Positions 24,801 through 37,439 of a DNA stretch of 64,000 nt are shown in pieces. The first letter of the stretch is position 1; every line of letters starts with the position of its first letter. The position numbers and the translations under genes were made by a program. The DNA comes from Gymnorhina tibicen (taxonomy: Eukaryota > Chordata > Aves > Passeriformes > Artamidae): assembly GCA_013399875.1 (NCBI GenBank), contig VXAZ01000447.1, positions 62,001 to 126,000 of the forward strand, given 5' to 3'. The notes below the pieces were generated by a model. It did not search any database. It saw nothing but the letters and a program-made list of their open reading frames with translations, and was not told the DNA's origin.

Positions 24801-27800
24801 GAAAACAGAAATCAGAGTGCTCATGATAAGAAAGTGAAAAGCATCCCATGTCTTCACTTTCACATTTATTTCTTGAACAACAATCACATTATGCTCAGAA
24901 GTATTACAGATCTACACCCAGAAAAGCACTTGTTAGAAGACCGAAAGCTCCTACCGTTTTGAGGGAGAACAAACAGCTCTTCATTGACTTGTATCTTCAT
25001 CCTATTCTCATCCAAAGCAGTATGTTTTCCAGTAGCTGGTTCTTCTGTTGTCTTCAGAGAGTACTGTGTGTAGTTAACAATCTCAGGTGAAGTTACTTCT
25101 GGTTTGGGGCCATAAATGTTGGGAAACTTCAGAAGGGCTCGAGGCTGGACTGGCTCTGCGGTTTTCTTAACGTTGAACTGAAAATTAAAACCTTGTTTAT
25201 TACTTTGCACTAATGACACTAATTCCTCCAATTCCCTTAATGTTAAATGAGCTGAGACAGGAAAAAAGCAGTGCCTCTGGTCAGTCCTACCATTATTTTT
25301 TCTTGGCTTGTAGAAACCCCTGCCTGTATGTCTGGAGACTTTCTTGCCAAAGCTGATACCTTCTACTTGGTGTGTGTCTTTTCAGATTTATTCCTCTACA
25401 GATGTTTGATTGCAATAAGAAAAATATATGTTCTTACAATTTGATTTTTCCTTTGTTCTGGTACCAGTTAATCTTTTCATAAGTTAATCCTTTCATTTTA
25501 GCAAAGAAATTAACCATGAAGTTAATTTTGCTATGGTTGAGGCATGGCAATTTTCACCTTGATGTCTGAAGTCAAATCCAAGAGCAAGAGGCTACAGCCA
25601 TCTCACAGAATACAGAATATTTTATGTGAGTATGCAGAAAGCATGAGGAATGCAAAGACATAGATCATATAGTCACCTGGATCAAGTATGACCATAGTGC
25701 AATAAGACTAAGGAGAACTGGTTGAACAAATGAGCCCTGGACTGGCAAACCAAGAGCAGTTGATTCGGTGGTCATCTCAGCCTCTTGGTTCTGTGGACCA
25801 GAGCTCCTTCTGACCCTCAGACACACATTTCCCCTTTATTACACCGGGACTGAAATTTGGATTTACATCTGATTTTGTTCTTAACACTTCAATTCTCCAC
25901 TGAATCATGAACACGGGATGAGCAGAAGAACCTGCAAGATGATGCGGTGCTCAGGCAGTCCAAGCAAAGGCTGGCAAAAAAGGCATTACTGTTCTCCCAA
26001 AACAAAGAAAAATATTTTAGTGGAATAGAACAGTCCTTATGTCCCAAGAAAGAATCCTGTCTGCTTACAACTGAAATAATTCCTGATTCATTTATGTTTG
26101 GATTCATCAGTGTGGGAGAACAAAAGCTGACTAGCAAAGGACCCCAATCCTTGCAACAGGTTTATTAGTGTTTCCAAAACATAAGAGACAAAAAGAAGTA
26201 AACCAGCTGTTTTGGTTGATTGTTGTACAGTGGGATTATCTCCAACCTACTGCCTGCCAACCTATTTTGTGTCAAGATTGAGGGTGAGACAGAAAAAGTT
26301 CATAACTGTAATTAAAGTTTTTCATTAGTCTTATTGTTTCCTATTAATAACGAATGCAGATGATGCCCTGAAGCACTTGTCTGTGTTGGAATTTCCTGGT
26401 CCCAGGTTGTATGTCCAGAGGAAGCATACCTATCTCTCAAGAAACAGCTGAAGAAAGAGAGCAGTCTTGGATGTTAGCTTAGTCGTATTCTGCTTATGGA
26501 GATCCTGGTTACATGCACTTGGCAGCGGCTGGGAACTAATTGGGTCAGTGACTCCATCTTCTCAAGGCAGCTGGTGCACCAGTGTTTAGGAAGTCTACTT
26601 TGCAACACAGCATTTTGTCTTGTCTAATTTTAAGGGCTTTGAAAGAGAAGTGGGCTGAGAAAGAAAGTCGTCACTGTGTGCCATCCTCACCTAGCATTCA
26701 GCTGAGTTTAGATATTATGTAAGTTACACGGTGTGGGGCTCTAAGTGACATCCCTCTTTTAGACATGTGAGCCTCATCAGTCCTAAAATACCTAGGAAAT
26801 GTGAAGTTACTCATCCAAACCTTAAATGCAGTTTTCCATTCTTCTAAAATTAAAGCAAACCAACCAAGCAGAATACGTGAGGAGTCACTGGAAAACAGCT
26901 AGGAAAGGCATTACATCCAGCACACACACAGTGCCTGATGTGGGGGTCAGCCTCTGCTGTTCTCTCTCCTGGAGCTGCTGTGCCAGGCTGCTGTCCTGCC
27001 ACTCACTGGCCATCACACCGGAGCCTCCTGCCTGCATTACTCTGTGCTGCCAGTGCACGAAGCACTTTGAGATCCTCTGGGATGAAAAACACCACACAAA
27101 TTTGAGGTATGGTTAGTACAATCTTTTCTTCCTCTTGCTAAAAGCCAGGTATTTAGTCAGGAAATCCATCAGCACACAGCATCTAAGAACTCCATTGGGT
27201 CTAAATATTCCTCTTGCCTGTCTGCTCCGCAGAATTAGAGATGAGAGACATATGCAAGCACAGTGGGACTAGCCCACCCCCTCTTCCAACTGCATCTGCC
27301 TCTGTTTATTATTTTGCTGCCAGCTCTTTTCCCAAGTGCTGTCTGCTAATCCAGTTATATAGCAGTGCCCTATGGAAGTTCCCTTTGCAACTCAGCAGTT
27401 GTGTGTTAAATAAAGACATGAGCAGAAGGGTTCACATAGTTCTGCAAAAATGCATGAAAGCAAATAAACCAAAAGGAGCAGGGAGGCTGCAACTGACCCT
27501 TCTGTGTCCCTGCCCAGTGTCACTCAAAGCACCAGATTGTTGCCCTTGCTGGATGTGCTTAGGAATCTTCATTCTGCAGGCTTGGCTAAGACTCTGCAAA
27601 TTTACAGCAGCTTCTCATTGTTCTGTAGATGTATGTTTGCATTTGAACTCTTCCTCCTCACATATGCAGAGCATGTCCATGGGGAGCCTCTGTCTATAGC
27701 AAATACAAGCATCGCTGTCATGGGAGACATGCCAAGTGAATAAAATGCAGACTTGCTACATCTTTCTTTTGTCATCTGTGTTTATCAGAATCAGTGGCCC

Positions 27801-30400
27801 TGACAGGCTTCAATAATTAAGTGTGTCAAACACTGACTAGGACATACTGTGTACTAATGTGGTCAGAAAAAAAGTCCCAACAGAACAATTTATAAACACA
27901 GACATAATAAAATTTCACAAGCTCAGAACTCAAATCGAGATTCATTTCTTGAAGTTATAGAGACTGATTCTGAAGCAGTGACAGCATAGGAGATTTCATG
28001 TTCCTGGCAAGAAAATTATTTTAATTGGAAAGAATTGCTAAACATATGGAATATGCAAACTAAGAACATTTTGCACTTTCTGTGACAGAATGTTCACTCG
28101 GCTGCTATAATATGGCCAGATTTCTTAAAAAAAACCCATAAAGCCAGTAACATTGGAAATAATACTTCAAATTAAAAAGTCTACAATGCTGAAAGAATGC
28201 AATCACTCAGGTAATAGTGATACATTTAGGGCAGGTTGAATAATTTGATCCCCTGTTGGTAAAATACTGGATTAAGTCATGGCAAAACTTGATGAATGTA
28301 GAAATATTGTGAGGATCATAACTGAGTAGCTCCTGGGTACTGGAGGCTTAACTGAAAAATATGGAGACTTAGTGCTTATTTCAGTCCTTGAAACAGGATA
28401 ACACCCCCATGGACAAGATCCAGGATGGATTAACACTTTCCCAAGATGTTTCCCAAAAGGCTGTATAAAAGAAAAAAAAGCCCAGTCCAAGAATGGAGTT
28501 AAAATGAAGATTTGAGACATTTCTGAGCTTGGAGATTACATCAAACTCTCATAGAAAGAGCCTGATGGTAAAGTTGTCTGTGAGTTGTGTTGCTGCAGAC
28601 AACAGCTAGAAAAATTGCTATGCAAAGTGATGTGGCTGTCAAAGTTACACATTTTTCATTCATGTTAACAGTAAACTTGTAAAAATCTCTGCATCATTGT
28701 ACATTCTTATATACAGGCATTAGCAAATCCCCTGTATGGGGTAGAAAAGGCAAGAAAGGGGCATGACCAAGCTATCAAACAGAATAGCAGGTGAAATTCA
28801 TCCTAGGAAAATGCAAACAGGTACTAGGAGTCATTAGCTGTGCTTATGGAGGGAGGCTCAGAATTAGCAGCAATCTCTTGAGAAGTCCTAAACTCTGTGC
28901 AGATGTTAATCCATGGTCAGTGGAGCCATCCTCCCACACCTCTCCTCCCCCCTCCAGCAACCGCAAAATCTGCTAATGCCATTCTCTGTACGTGCACCAG
29001 TTCTTACAATACTGTTTGTAGATTTGGTCATCTTTCCTCTGAATAAACTGCAACAGGAACATGAGGATGCCAAGGTTGTTTTCTACTAAGAGCCTAAGAG
29101 TGGAAGCCAGAGAAAGACTGAATATTTAATTACAAACATTACAGAGAAGTTCAATTAGGACTCCTGCTACACTCTTTAAGAATACAAAAATAATAGTCAG
29201 CTCAAATAATTAAAAGACAAACAAAGACTGTTATACAATGGATCACAGGCCTTTGGAATTGGCTGCTATGGCATAACACTTGGTTGAATGGCTAGGTCAA
29301 AGTGGAAAGGACACAGGCACATACAAATATCGGCAGCAACAACCAACAGGTAATACTTTCAGAGACTGACCGGTGCTATAGCTCATGCTAAAGACCATAT
29401 TCAACCGAGGAAATCACCAAACATTTCCCTTTGAAACAGAGATTCCCATTAACAAGTATATTAGAAACATTCTATAATTCCCCTAGCTCTCTCTTGCACT
29501 GAGCTCAGGAGTAAATCAGGCTGTTTGGATTCTAACAAGAATGAAAGAGCACACAGGGATGCCTGACACTGTCCATACTCCACATTGCTGTTACAGTAAG
29601 TGAAAAAGAAATTCACAGTGTGATGAGATTGTCCAGTCATCACAGTCTAGATTCTCACTTGCTTTTTATTATGATTTCAATGCCTTGTTTTAACTTCACC
29701 CATAATTAATCCCCTCAGTTAGAGAGGCAGAGGGAGGAGGAGGGAAGGTTTTCACAGGAAACCAGCTGTTGACAGGGAACTATCCTGCAGGAACTATGAG
29801 ATACCGTGAATATAATTAAATAGCTGCTGTATAAGATCTCAGCAGGAGCCATCTCCTCTTCACAATGCTGCATGCCACCTGGTACAGTCTAGTCTTCTCT
29901 TCTTAGGAAATTATTTCTCTTTTGATCTATCTTAACAACTAAGCAGCATTTCCAGTCCTCATCCCCTGTTTCTGCCATTAGCAGCTTTCTCTTTGGCTCC
30001 GTGGCAGCTGTCTCCTGCTCCGGTAATTCTGTGGTACCCAGCTCATCTCTGTTTTTCCCTCACTCCTCCTCCCACTGACATGTTGTTATATCCTGAACAC
30101 AGAAAGCAGATAAACAGGCAGCGTAAATCACATGCTGAGTAGCCTAATAGGGAAGTTGCATTCCCACCCTCTGCATTTAAAGAAAAATCACAGAGTAAAT
30201 TAGAGACTGTGTCTTACTTGCTGGACTGGCTGAAGCACACTGGGCTTAGTATTTTCCGTCTCCTCCTCTTGGTCCTTTTCTGAGAGTCCTTTCCCAGGTT
30301 GCTTGCATTTGCAGAAGCAGGTGAGACCGCAGAGGGCAAGGATGCTAGTTGCAGTCCCTAAGGTAGCCCCCAGGGCTATAACTGGAGCAGACAAAACCAT
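15945..30400 (-). CDS. SYT13: Synaptotagmin-13, six coding exons (complete CDS, 429 aa)
   Basis: Coding exons in transcript order are 30400-30218, 25177-24955, 23046-22912, 21368-21055, 17153-17024 and 16249-15945. Their lengths (183, 223, 135, 314, 130, 305) sum to 1290 nt, all junctions are GT-AG and all phases match. Residues about 5-27 form a membrane anchor followed by a CFCKC cluster that could be palmitoylated. Residues about 60-140 are a linker, about 155-280 the C2A domain and about 290-420 the C2B domain. C2B carries a lysine-rich strand (KLKKKQTKRAKHK, residues 342-354) followed by INPVWNE, and ends in WHQLHM. The human protein is 426 aa, so this is full length. SYT13 is an atypical synaptotagmin of vesicle trafficking thought not to bind calcium; the sparse acidic residues in the C2B loops seen here agree. 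The start at 30400 matches the family N-terminus (MVLS) and has a strong Kozak context. An in-frame ATG at 30430 lies beyond an apparent splice acceptor and was not used. Confidence 0.97.
16250..17023 (-). other. SYT13 intron 5
   Basis: 774 bp, mostly filled by the CR1 fragment at about 16300-16835. The 50 bp next to exon 6 hold the acceptor and a branch-point-like cattaat about 35 nt upstream of it. Confidence 0.9.
16300..16835 (-). mobile_element. CR1 LINE, 3' fragment, in SYT13 intron 5
   Basis: Reading the minus strand, this matches the 3' end of a CR1 non-LTR retrotransposon: the end of the reverse transcriptase (VKGLEGKSYEEW, LFSLEKRLRGKL, TRDKTRGNSMKL), then the 3' UTR running into a short tail of CTAGT repeats in place of the usual 8-bp CR1 repeats. 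The frame is damaged (missing bases compared with the usual LFSLEKRRLRGD). It lies in the same orientation as SYT13, and its 3' end is about 50 bp from the last exon. It diverges less from the CR1 pattern than the copy at 13385. Confidence 0.88.
17024..17153 (-). CDS. SYT13: SYT13 coding exon 5 (start of C2B)
   Basis: 130 nt between acceptor catttccag and donor gtgagt. It encodes EPSTGHGEVLLSISYLPAAN followed by RLLVVIIKAKNLHS and KDLLGS, the first two C2B strands and loop 1. It was too short to show as a long open frame and was found by matching the phases and domain content between exons 4 and 6. Confidence 0.96.
17841..17906. repeat. (CCCTTT)11 hexanucleotide array
   Basis: Eleven perfect CCCTTT units on the plus strand, (AAAGGG) on the minus strand, inside SYT13 intron 4. 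The SYT13 transcript therefore carries eleven GGG tracts spaced by AAA. Confidence 0.97.
18832..18869. repeat. (CA)19 microsatellite
   Basis: Uninterrupted CA dinucleotide repeat in SYT13 intron 4. Confidence 0.97.
21055..21368 (-). CDS. SYT13: SYT13 coding exon 4 (rest of C2A)
   Basis: 314 nt. It starts with AMHGRMSGDQDAGCHCY and ends with WERLKSPEK. It holds the remaining C2A strands, including LKKKVLHTLWEE and GGTLTLTLRNCDKFSRHS. The donor gtatgg departs from the usual GTAAG/GTGAG form. Phase closes to 0 at the end, matching exon 5. Confidence 0.96.
21369..22911 (-). other. SYT13 intron 3
   Basis: 1.5 kb between exons 3 and 4. Open frames on both strands have no recognisable domain or matching splice phases. 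No repeat recognised. Confidence 0.85.
22912..23046 (-). CDS. SYT13: SYT13 coding exon 3 (start of C2A)
   Basis: 135 nt, phase 1 in and out. It encodes VVKDVCVTEHLKPERAASC followed by the first C2A strands (ELHYSLVYDRQQAELRVALLE). The donor is gtaagg and the acceptor tttcagttccag. The pattern LHYSLxYDxxxAEL is the typical first strand pair of a synaptotagmin C2A. Confidence 0.95.
23047..24954 (-). other. SYT13 intron 2
   Basis: 1.9 kb, AT-rich, without a recognisable exon, RNA gene or repeat. Confidence 0.85.
24955..25177 (-). CDS. SYT13: SYT13 coding exon 2 (residues 62-136, linker)
   Basis: Begins after acceptor tttcag with FNVKKTAEPVQPRALLKFP and runs to FVLPQNG, ending with one extra base before donor gtagga. 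This is the conserved linker between the membrane anchor and C2A. It is 223 nt long and enters in phase 0. Confidence 0.95.
25178..30217 (-). other. SYT13 intron 1
   Basis: 5.0 kb, the largest SYT13 intron between coding exons. No coding exon supported. The stretch near 28790-28900 faintly resembles an old CR1 but is too decayed to call. Confidence 0.8.
30218..30400 (-). CDS. SYT13: SYT13 coding exon 1 (residues 1-61, membrane anchor)
   Basis: Encodes the short extracytoplasmic N-terminus, the single transmembrane helix (APVIALGATLGTATSILAL) and a cysteine-rich juxtamembrane stretch, then an acidic linker (EKDQEEETEN). It ends in VQQ followed by the donor gtaaga, phase 0. The start codon has A at -3 and G at +4. 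There is no CpG-rich sequence around it, and an acceptor-like sequence ends nine bases upstream of the ATG. Confidence 0.95.
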
Positions 30401-30411
30401 TGTCCTGCGCT

Positions 30412-33400
30412 GCACAGGAACAGAAAGCACAGAGACCCTGTGACTCTTTCTACTCCCTGGGAGAGCAGCTTTCCCACATCCACTCCGGTTTCTAGCCTGG
30501 CTTCATCCTCCTTGGAAGTCTGAAAGCAATTCTCTTGTGCAGCAAAGAAAAGGGACAAATCTAGACACACAGATAAATCATCCCACTTTTGCTAGGCAAC
30601 AAGACTACCTTTCTATCCTGGTGATGGAGTTGCTGCTCCAGGTCAGGGAGAGGAAATAGTAATTGTGGTGCTTGCAATCTCCATAGAGCTGCAAACAGGC
30701 AGTTTTCATTGAAGCCTGTTCTCCAGCTCCACTGGGAAAAGTCTGATGTGTGATAGAGAGGAAAGACGTCAGCAGAAGGGGCTGGCCTTGCTAGCTAACT
30801 CACAGAAAGTGCATCCAAATGTTTGATCATCTCTCCAGCAATATTTCTCAGGGCTGGCTTGCTGATATGCTCAAGAGGTTGAATTTTTTTGTCTTAAAGC
30901 AAAGATAGTGACTGCCAAAAGCTGCTGGCCTGAGAAGCCCTGTTGTGATAGCACTGCACGATAGCTCTGTAGTCACAGTAAAGCCTCTGTATAAGTCAGG
31001 CAAAACTTTCTCATTCTTCAGAGGCTGCAGAACAAACACAGGCTAGAATTAAGCCCTGTCCCATGCCTCACCACCTGCCCCTCAAAGCACAGGGTCTGAA
31101 CCTTTTGGAGCTGCTTTCTGTAGGATAAATGCAGACAGCACCTTTATTTAAAAAGAGAGTAGAAAATCCTACCAAACAAGACACACTAGTGCATATGCTG
31201 CTTCCTCTGGAGAGAATGAGAAAGCAAACAACATATGCTAGATATTAGTCATAGTGCTTACCACACTGATGTCAGGCAGTGGGCTGCTGAGCACAAGAGA
31301 AGAACCTGCATGAATAGACTTGAAGAGCTGGATGTCCATCCCAGTTTTCTCTTGAGGTGATGGAGTGATTATCTTTCTCTGACTCATTTATTTTTGCCTT
31401 ATTTCGCAGAATGTCCAGCTTGGGGAAGAGGATAGTAATTGCCCTCATTTGATATGTTTCTCATGATGTGTACAACCCTTTCCTGGGTACTTCACAAGGA
31501 GAATCTAGTGGCCAGAAGGTGATTATAATTCTGGTCACTGAATCTCTGGGCCAGAGTGAAACTAGTAAGCAAAATGCAAACTATCCCAGAAAATACCCAG
31601 TTCTACTGATTCTACTCAGAGTTTGTCATTCTATTCTGGAATAGAGTTGATGCCCATGGATCAGGAAAACAAATTAACTATGTACACAGAAATGTTTAGA
31701 AATTCAGGGGTTTTGATCTTTCTGTAGCTCAGTTTTTGCATAGATTTTTTTGGCTTTTTTTTTCTTTGATGTTTCACATCTTACTCATGACAACTCACTC
31801 AGCCTTTGTTCCTTGATGACATGTTCACCTCCTTGGTACAAAACTTCCCTCATACATCTGATTCTCACTTTAATTGTTAGATTCCCTTGTAGCACTGCAG
31901 CATCCTAATGGCTGCAGTGCACATTCCCCTTCTCCTCACCCTACCTAGCTTGCCAGACATGTCTCACCCCCCCTTCCAAGCCTCCTGACATCCCATCAAG
32001 AAACAAGTCCCAGTGGACTCTTTAAGCAGAGGGAGCTCCCAATAAACTGCTGAGCCCATGGAAACTGGTCTTTCAGCTCAGCCCACAGAAGGAAAACCTT
32101 GAGCTTTGTCTTCTATCTTTACAAGAACAAAAGGTGGACACACCAGGCTGAACCAACCACTGGCACACCTCTCCCTGTGCTCAGCAGTGCGAAGAACATC
32201 ACACAGAGGAGATTGAGAAATCTGACTAAATGATCCCTTTGCTTCTTGCTTTTTGTGGTTAAGGAGATTCCAAAGCCTTGAGCAGCATCCTTGTGCTTAC
32301 CTCTCCTGATCTGAATTTTCAGATAGACTGTTCCAACCATTTGCTGACTTATCTAACAGCTACTTCATTCAGCCCACAGTTGAACAGGTAACATTGTAAT
32401 CATGGCGTCATGAGGTCTCATCTTGAGTCTGAAGAATGAACCATATTGTTATGGACTTCTACCACCACTCAAGAGAAGCAGAAGTAAGGAGAGTGGGACA
32501 AAAAGGATGGACACACTCTTTAGATGTCTTTGATTTCCTCGACAGGATGGGTCCTTCCTAGAAGTGCTAATGAAATCTAACACAACTAGGCCAGAGACCC
32601 CTGAGATTTGAAAACCACATGAAAAGCAAGAAAGTTCTGTTAAGGGTAGAATGCAGTGAGAGAGATTTGGAGTGGAAAAGGCATTCAGCCCATTCGTGAG
32701 ATGCAGTCTTGATGTGTTTCTCACAAGCTGTTCTGAGAATTATACAAAGACTGCTTACAACATGCCTGAGAGGGAAGGTCACACCAAAGTTTCTCCGCAA
32801 GACAATAATTTAATAACATACTCTCTGAGATATTTTCTGCCTGCTTATATATGAAGATTAAGTTTTCCTTGCCAGAAATTGTATTTGCTGTGAAGTGTAA
32901 TAGGTACAGAATCATTGTCAGATATCATATTTTAATAATAGCAGCCAGGCAGCAGCCTTTTGCTGCTATTGCTAGGAAAACAAAGAAGCTCTCTCCAGAC
33001 ACTGAATATTATTAGTAAGTGAGCTTCTACAAGTGACAGGTGAAAGATTTCAGATTTTTGTGTGTGTAGTGATGCATGTACAGACATATAATTTCACTGT
33101 AGCTTTGGCACGTATTTCCACTGCATCTATCTATCATGGTTGCTTATTTTTAGCACATTCTGTTCTTAAAAAAAAATATCAGGCCATAAATATGTTTCAA
33201 AGTCATCTTAACACTTGCTTGTTTCAACACCCAATGATTAAATCGCTTATTTTTCTTTAAAGCATTAGTAGGATAAAATGGGGTCAGACTAACGACCTTT
33301 CTCACTGGCCAGTCACACTGATACTGTCCAGAATCACATAGCTTTTTTATCTGTCACATCTGCCATTAGAAAGAGACTTGCCAAGGTAGAAAGATGAAAG

Positions 33401-35179
33401 CCTGTTTTTGCAATCCAGACTTTACAGGCAGGTTCAGGCCTGACAGCATATTTTACAGTCATCCTATCCACATATTTTCTCTAGATTCTGACAGAAGACA
33501 TGGCAAAAGCATAAGAATGGCAAAAACATATACATGGTTTTCAGCTTCTGGTATTTCAGACGGGAATACTCTGTGATGACAAAATATAAGGTGCCAGTTA
33601 ACCTTTGGTGCCTATAGATTCTTTGTTCCTGCTGCGAGTTCTTCTGCTGATATTTTGGGCCTTTCTGTTCATTGGCTGTATAAAAGAGGCTTACTCTGAA
33701 TGAAGACTTGGTAGTGCAGATCACATGGAGAATTACAAGAGCTTTTGCGTTGCCTAGCTGTAGTTCATGCTTTAAAAGAAAAAAAAAAAAGCCCTTTAAT
33801 ATAATTGCCAACCATTTGAATAAGCAGGTGGGATTTTCAACTTTTATTTTGACAGTTGAAGACACAAATTAAAGCTCCAGAATCCAGAAGGAAAAGCTGA
33901 CATATATCTGAATGAAAGATGTTTGCACACTACTTTCCCTGACTCAGCCTACTCCACTCCATCAGGGGCTGGTATCAGAAATACTGTTTCTCACTGAGGC
34001 ATTTCACCAGGCAGAAGTGTGAGTTAACAGATGGAAATGGGAAAGAAAGTTGTTTGGGCTTTTTTTTTTTTTTTTTTCTCAGGGAAATCCTTCTGACAGT
34101 CAGATTTAGCCTGACGGTGTAAGCTCATGTTTTCACTTGTATTGACTTGTTACGTGATTCTGTGCTACAGAAATGCGGAAGTTTGAACAGAACAGTGGTC
34201 TAAAATAGCTTTCCAAATCATTACAAGGTGTTTATATCATCCAGCTTCAGGCACTGAAATAGTCAGTAGCAGAAGACCACATATGGCTGTCATGGTTTTG
34301 TTCAGTAAGTAAATGAAACATTGTGAAAACAAAAGTAAAGGTAAAAGGCTTGTGCTTGCAGTGACTGCATCTAACTATGCTTTTGTGTGCTGTTGCCTCA
34401 GTTTGTAAAAGCATTAAGAAAGAGATTCTGTCTTCCTCTAAGTGGTGAAGTATTCCTCCACCAGATGGTGAAGTATTAACAAACCACTGAAATAATCCTT
34501 TGCAGCACTCTTAAGACAAAGCAGTTGTCTCTATATATTCATATGTAAAAAGAAAATGAAGAAGGAAGATCTGTGAGAGGAATGTGGGCTTGGTCCCTCC
34601 ATCACTGTCACTGAAACAGACCTATAGATATAAATCAAGTAAATTAAGTAATTAAGGGAAGAACAAAGAATCAGTTTCTAAAAGGAAGCTATACAATGAT
34701 CAACCTCAACAAAATGAGCTTCAGGGTGTGGTGCTTCATCTGATGTTAATGGATATAGAACTCCTGGAACCTCCAGACTTACAGGAATACCTGCCAGCTG
34801 TGTGTGTAGTCTTTTGCCACATTTCTACCCTCGGGATGATGATAAGGATTTAGCACCATGGAGGGTCCAGCTAGTTGCATGTATGCAGTGTGGGGTTTGT
34901 GGTTAATGATTCTGTACTGGGACACTACACTGTCCTGAGACCAAGATCTGTGGAATTCAGGAGATCTATGGAAAAAATATGTCTGTCCGCCTGTTTCAGG
35001 AGGCTGGCATGTACCCCCTGTCACCAGCAACCACTGTAAACCTGACTGTGGTACATCTCTTGCATCCCTTGCAGCAACGCTGGATGAATACCGCCAGAGG
35101 GTGGAAGACTCAGTACCAGAAAGCAGAGAAGGGGCCAAAAAGCAAAAATGGTCAGGAAGGATAGTGTGATTTACAGGAG
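30412..35179. other. Intergenic region upstream of SYT13
   Basis: No coding exon recognised. It may contain an upstream non-coding SYT13 exon and its promoter, since an acceptor-like sequence precedes the SYT13 start codon. A T18 run is at 34060-34077. Confidence 0.55.
34060..34077. repeat. T18 homopolymer
   Basis: Run of 18 thymines in the intergenic region, without a recognisable element attached. Confidence 0.9.
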
Positions 35180-35700
35180 GGTAAGAGAAAAAAACATTGG
35201 GGAGGAATAGGAAGGGTCTGTAAAGTGAGAATTGGGCATTGGTGTGACTGCTGTAGCAGGATGCTACACTATTAGAATATTAGGAAAATTAGAGGGAGTT
35301 CAGGAAAGCACCACGTGAATGAATTAAGGGGTGTGAGGCAGTGGATCAGAGTGTGCCTCAAGAAAGTCAGTCTGTTTATTGATGAAAAGGCTAAGGGGTG
35401 TCGTGGTCAAAATCCCTAGGGACTCAGTTGTGGAACAAACCTTTGATGACAGAGGTTCTCTTCTGTTGAGCAAACAGCGTGTTACCAGGAGCTAATGGCT
35501 AGAATCTGATGCCAGATAAACTCAGAGTGGAAACATGTTGCAGATTTCCAACAATGGGCATAATTTCTGTGTGAGCAATCTCTGAGGGACTGTGGAGGGT
35601 CATCCATCGTGGGTAGTTTTGAAATCGAGACTGGTGTTGTGGGGATTGTTTTTATGGGACTATGTTTATTCACTTGTGGTCTACGCTGATGTTGAACCAC
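35180..35700 (+). mobile_element. Ancient CR1-type LINE fragment
   Basis: Much decayed, but several blocks keep the order seen in old amniote CR1 3' ends: ggagttcaggaaagcacca followed by gaatgaattaagggg near 35300, gaaaaggctaaggggtg near 35380, ggaacaaacctttgatgaca near 35435, ccaggagctaatggctagaa near 35485, and a final gagggactgtggagggtcat with tttgaaatcgagactggtg near 35590-35635. I infer the family from recalled consensus patterns; the 5' limit is approximate. Confidence 0.6.
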
Positions 35701-37439
35701 CAGTGACACTACCGATGTGCTGTCCTGTGTTGTTCCATGTGTATATAGGGCCCACTTGGGATGTGAAGAGAGTATTAATATGTGAGGTGAGTTTTCAAAA
35801 AGTCACAATTCCTCTGAGAGCATCAAAGGGTCAGCTGCAAAGAGAAAAGCAGCTTTAGAAGGTCACATCATACCACAAAGCCCAGCAGAAAAACAACGTC
35901 TGTGCATTACCAGGTGAACTGCTTTAGTGTGAGGTCTCAGCACCTCAGTAATGGGGATTCAGAAAGAAAATGTCAGCCCCAGCTCAGAACAGACCCAGGT
36001 GAAAGAAAGAAAAATATATCACTGGAAGTGATACAACTGAAAGGAGAGCGTTGCTCGGTAAAGTGGCAGACAAAAGGTTAAGTGTGAGCCCAATTAGCAG
36101 GTGAAGTTAAGCAAATGAGTAGATGCTTTCCTATATGGGGGAGGGTACCTTGCTGAGAGCAGATAACAAGTCCGATAGATATCCTGCTTCTTCATTGAAC
36201 TCTGCTAATTTGCTGTTGAAAATCCAGGAAAATAGAGCTTGTTTTGTGCCTATCTCGTTTTAATCTGAGAATTGGCTCTTGATTGACTGGAGAAGCAGAT
36301 CTTATTTCAGGGCAGGTAGTTCCACTGCAAGTGTACGTTTATTTCCACTAGATTTTTTTTATAACCACAGGAGATTTGAGAAACTTCAAAACCTTCCTAA
36401 GTGCCAGACACCAGAGTGCACACTGTGTATTTGCAATAGACTGCTGCCTCCTAGAGGGGACAATGTTTTTCTTACAGTTTCTGCTTAGAGTTGTTAACAT
36501 GCCAGAGTTTCAATTTTTTGCCACACCAAGGTTTTAAAGGATACTTCGCAGAGAAAAGCTTTGGGATCTCGTACTTTTAGTTAAAATTCTATCTCCAACT
36601 ATGTTAAGGCTGCAAAGCCAGGAAATTCAAGAATTGTGGTTGCCTATAAAGCCTTAGCTCTATCCACTTTCATGTCAGCCTTGTCTTTAAACCTTTAAGT
36701 ACAGGATAACACCATTTTATTTGCAAATGAACTGTGAACAGTTTGCTGATAAGATGCTCTCTGATAATGAATCAGGGTTATATACTGAACACATCTGGGT
36801 TTTATATGTGTCTCCCTCCAAAGAAGGAGTAGATAAAGAAAAATAAGACTCCAAATTACTGTCTGATATTACAGTTTAAGCAGCTGGAAATATGCACAAT
36901 AATTACATGGGATTTTTCTCGTTTAATTTACACCTAACCTGGCACTTGTGGCCTGATTTATGCTAGAGCAGTGTGCTCATTTCCATGGCAAAATTCCATG
37001 GGTGTTTGTGCTGGAGCATGTGCAGCACATTAATACTGTGTGGTATTAAGCATTCCAAAAAAAATAACCTACAACAGGTCTTTAGGAGGTACCATTGTGT
37101 GAGAAAGCCCAAGCAGGCAAGCAGTCCTTCTGGACTTGCAGCAGAGCCTTTAGGCTCTGTCTTCCACACCTGGTTGTGTTCCTCATCCCACTGCCTCTCA
37201 GACTGCAGATATCACTGTCACTTCAGAAAAAACTTCCAGAGAAAGATGGGGAAGACCCATCAAGAAAGGCTGTCATGTTTTTCACTGCAGTTCAAGAATC
37301 AAACCAGCAGCAGAATGGCCAAAGCAACAACTGCTTTTGTGTCAGTTAATTCCAGTTTTGGAGCATATTGCTTTTCCCTTAAATGCTATATGCAGCTCTT
37401 GCCTTTTCAGTCTAGAATAGGATGTCACCAAACAAAAAA

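Noticed and set aside
28780..28900. Faint resemblance to an old CR1 (gtgaaattcatcctagg, aaatgcaaacaggtact)
   Set aside because: Only two short blocks match; too weak to call.
30428..30430. In-frame ATG ten codons upstream of the chosen SYT13 start
   Set aside because: It lies within the pyrimidine-rich acceptor-like stretch that appears to be intron, and the family N-terminus begins at MVLS.
34779..35138. 119-codon open frame on the minus strand
   Set aside because: No domain, no splice context and no homology I recognise; compatible with a chance frame.
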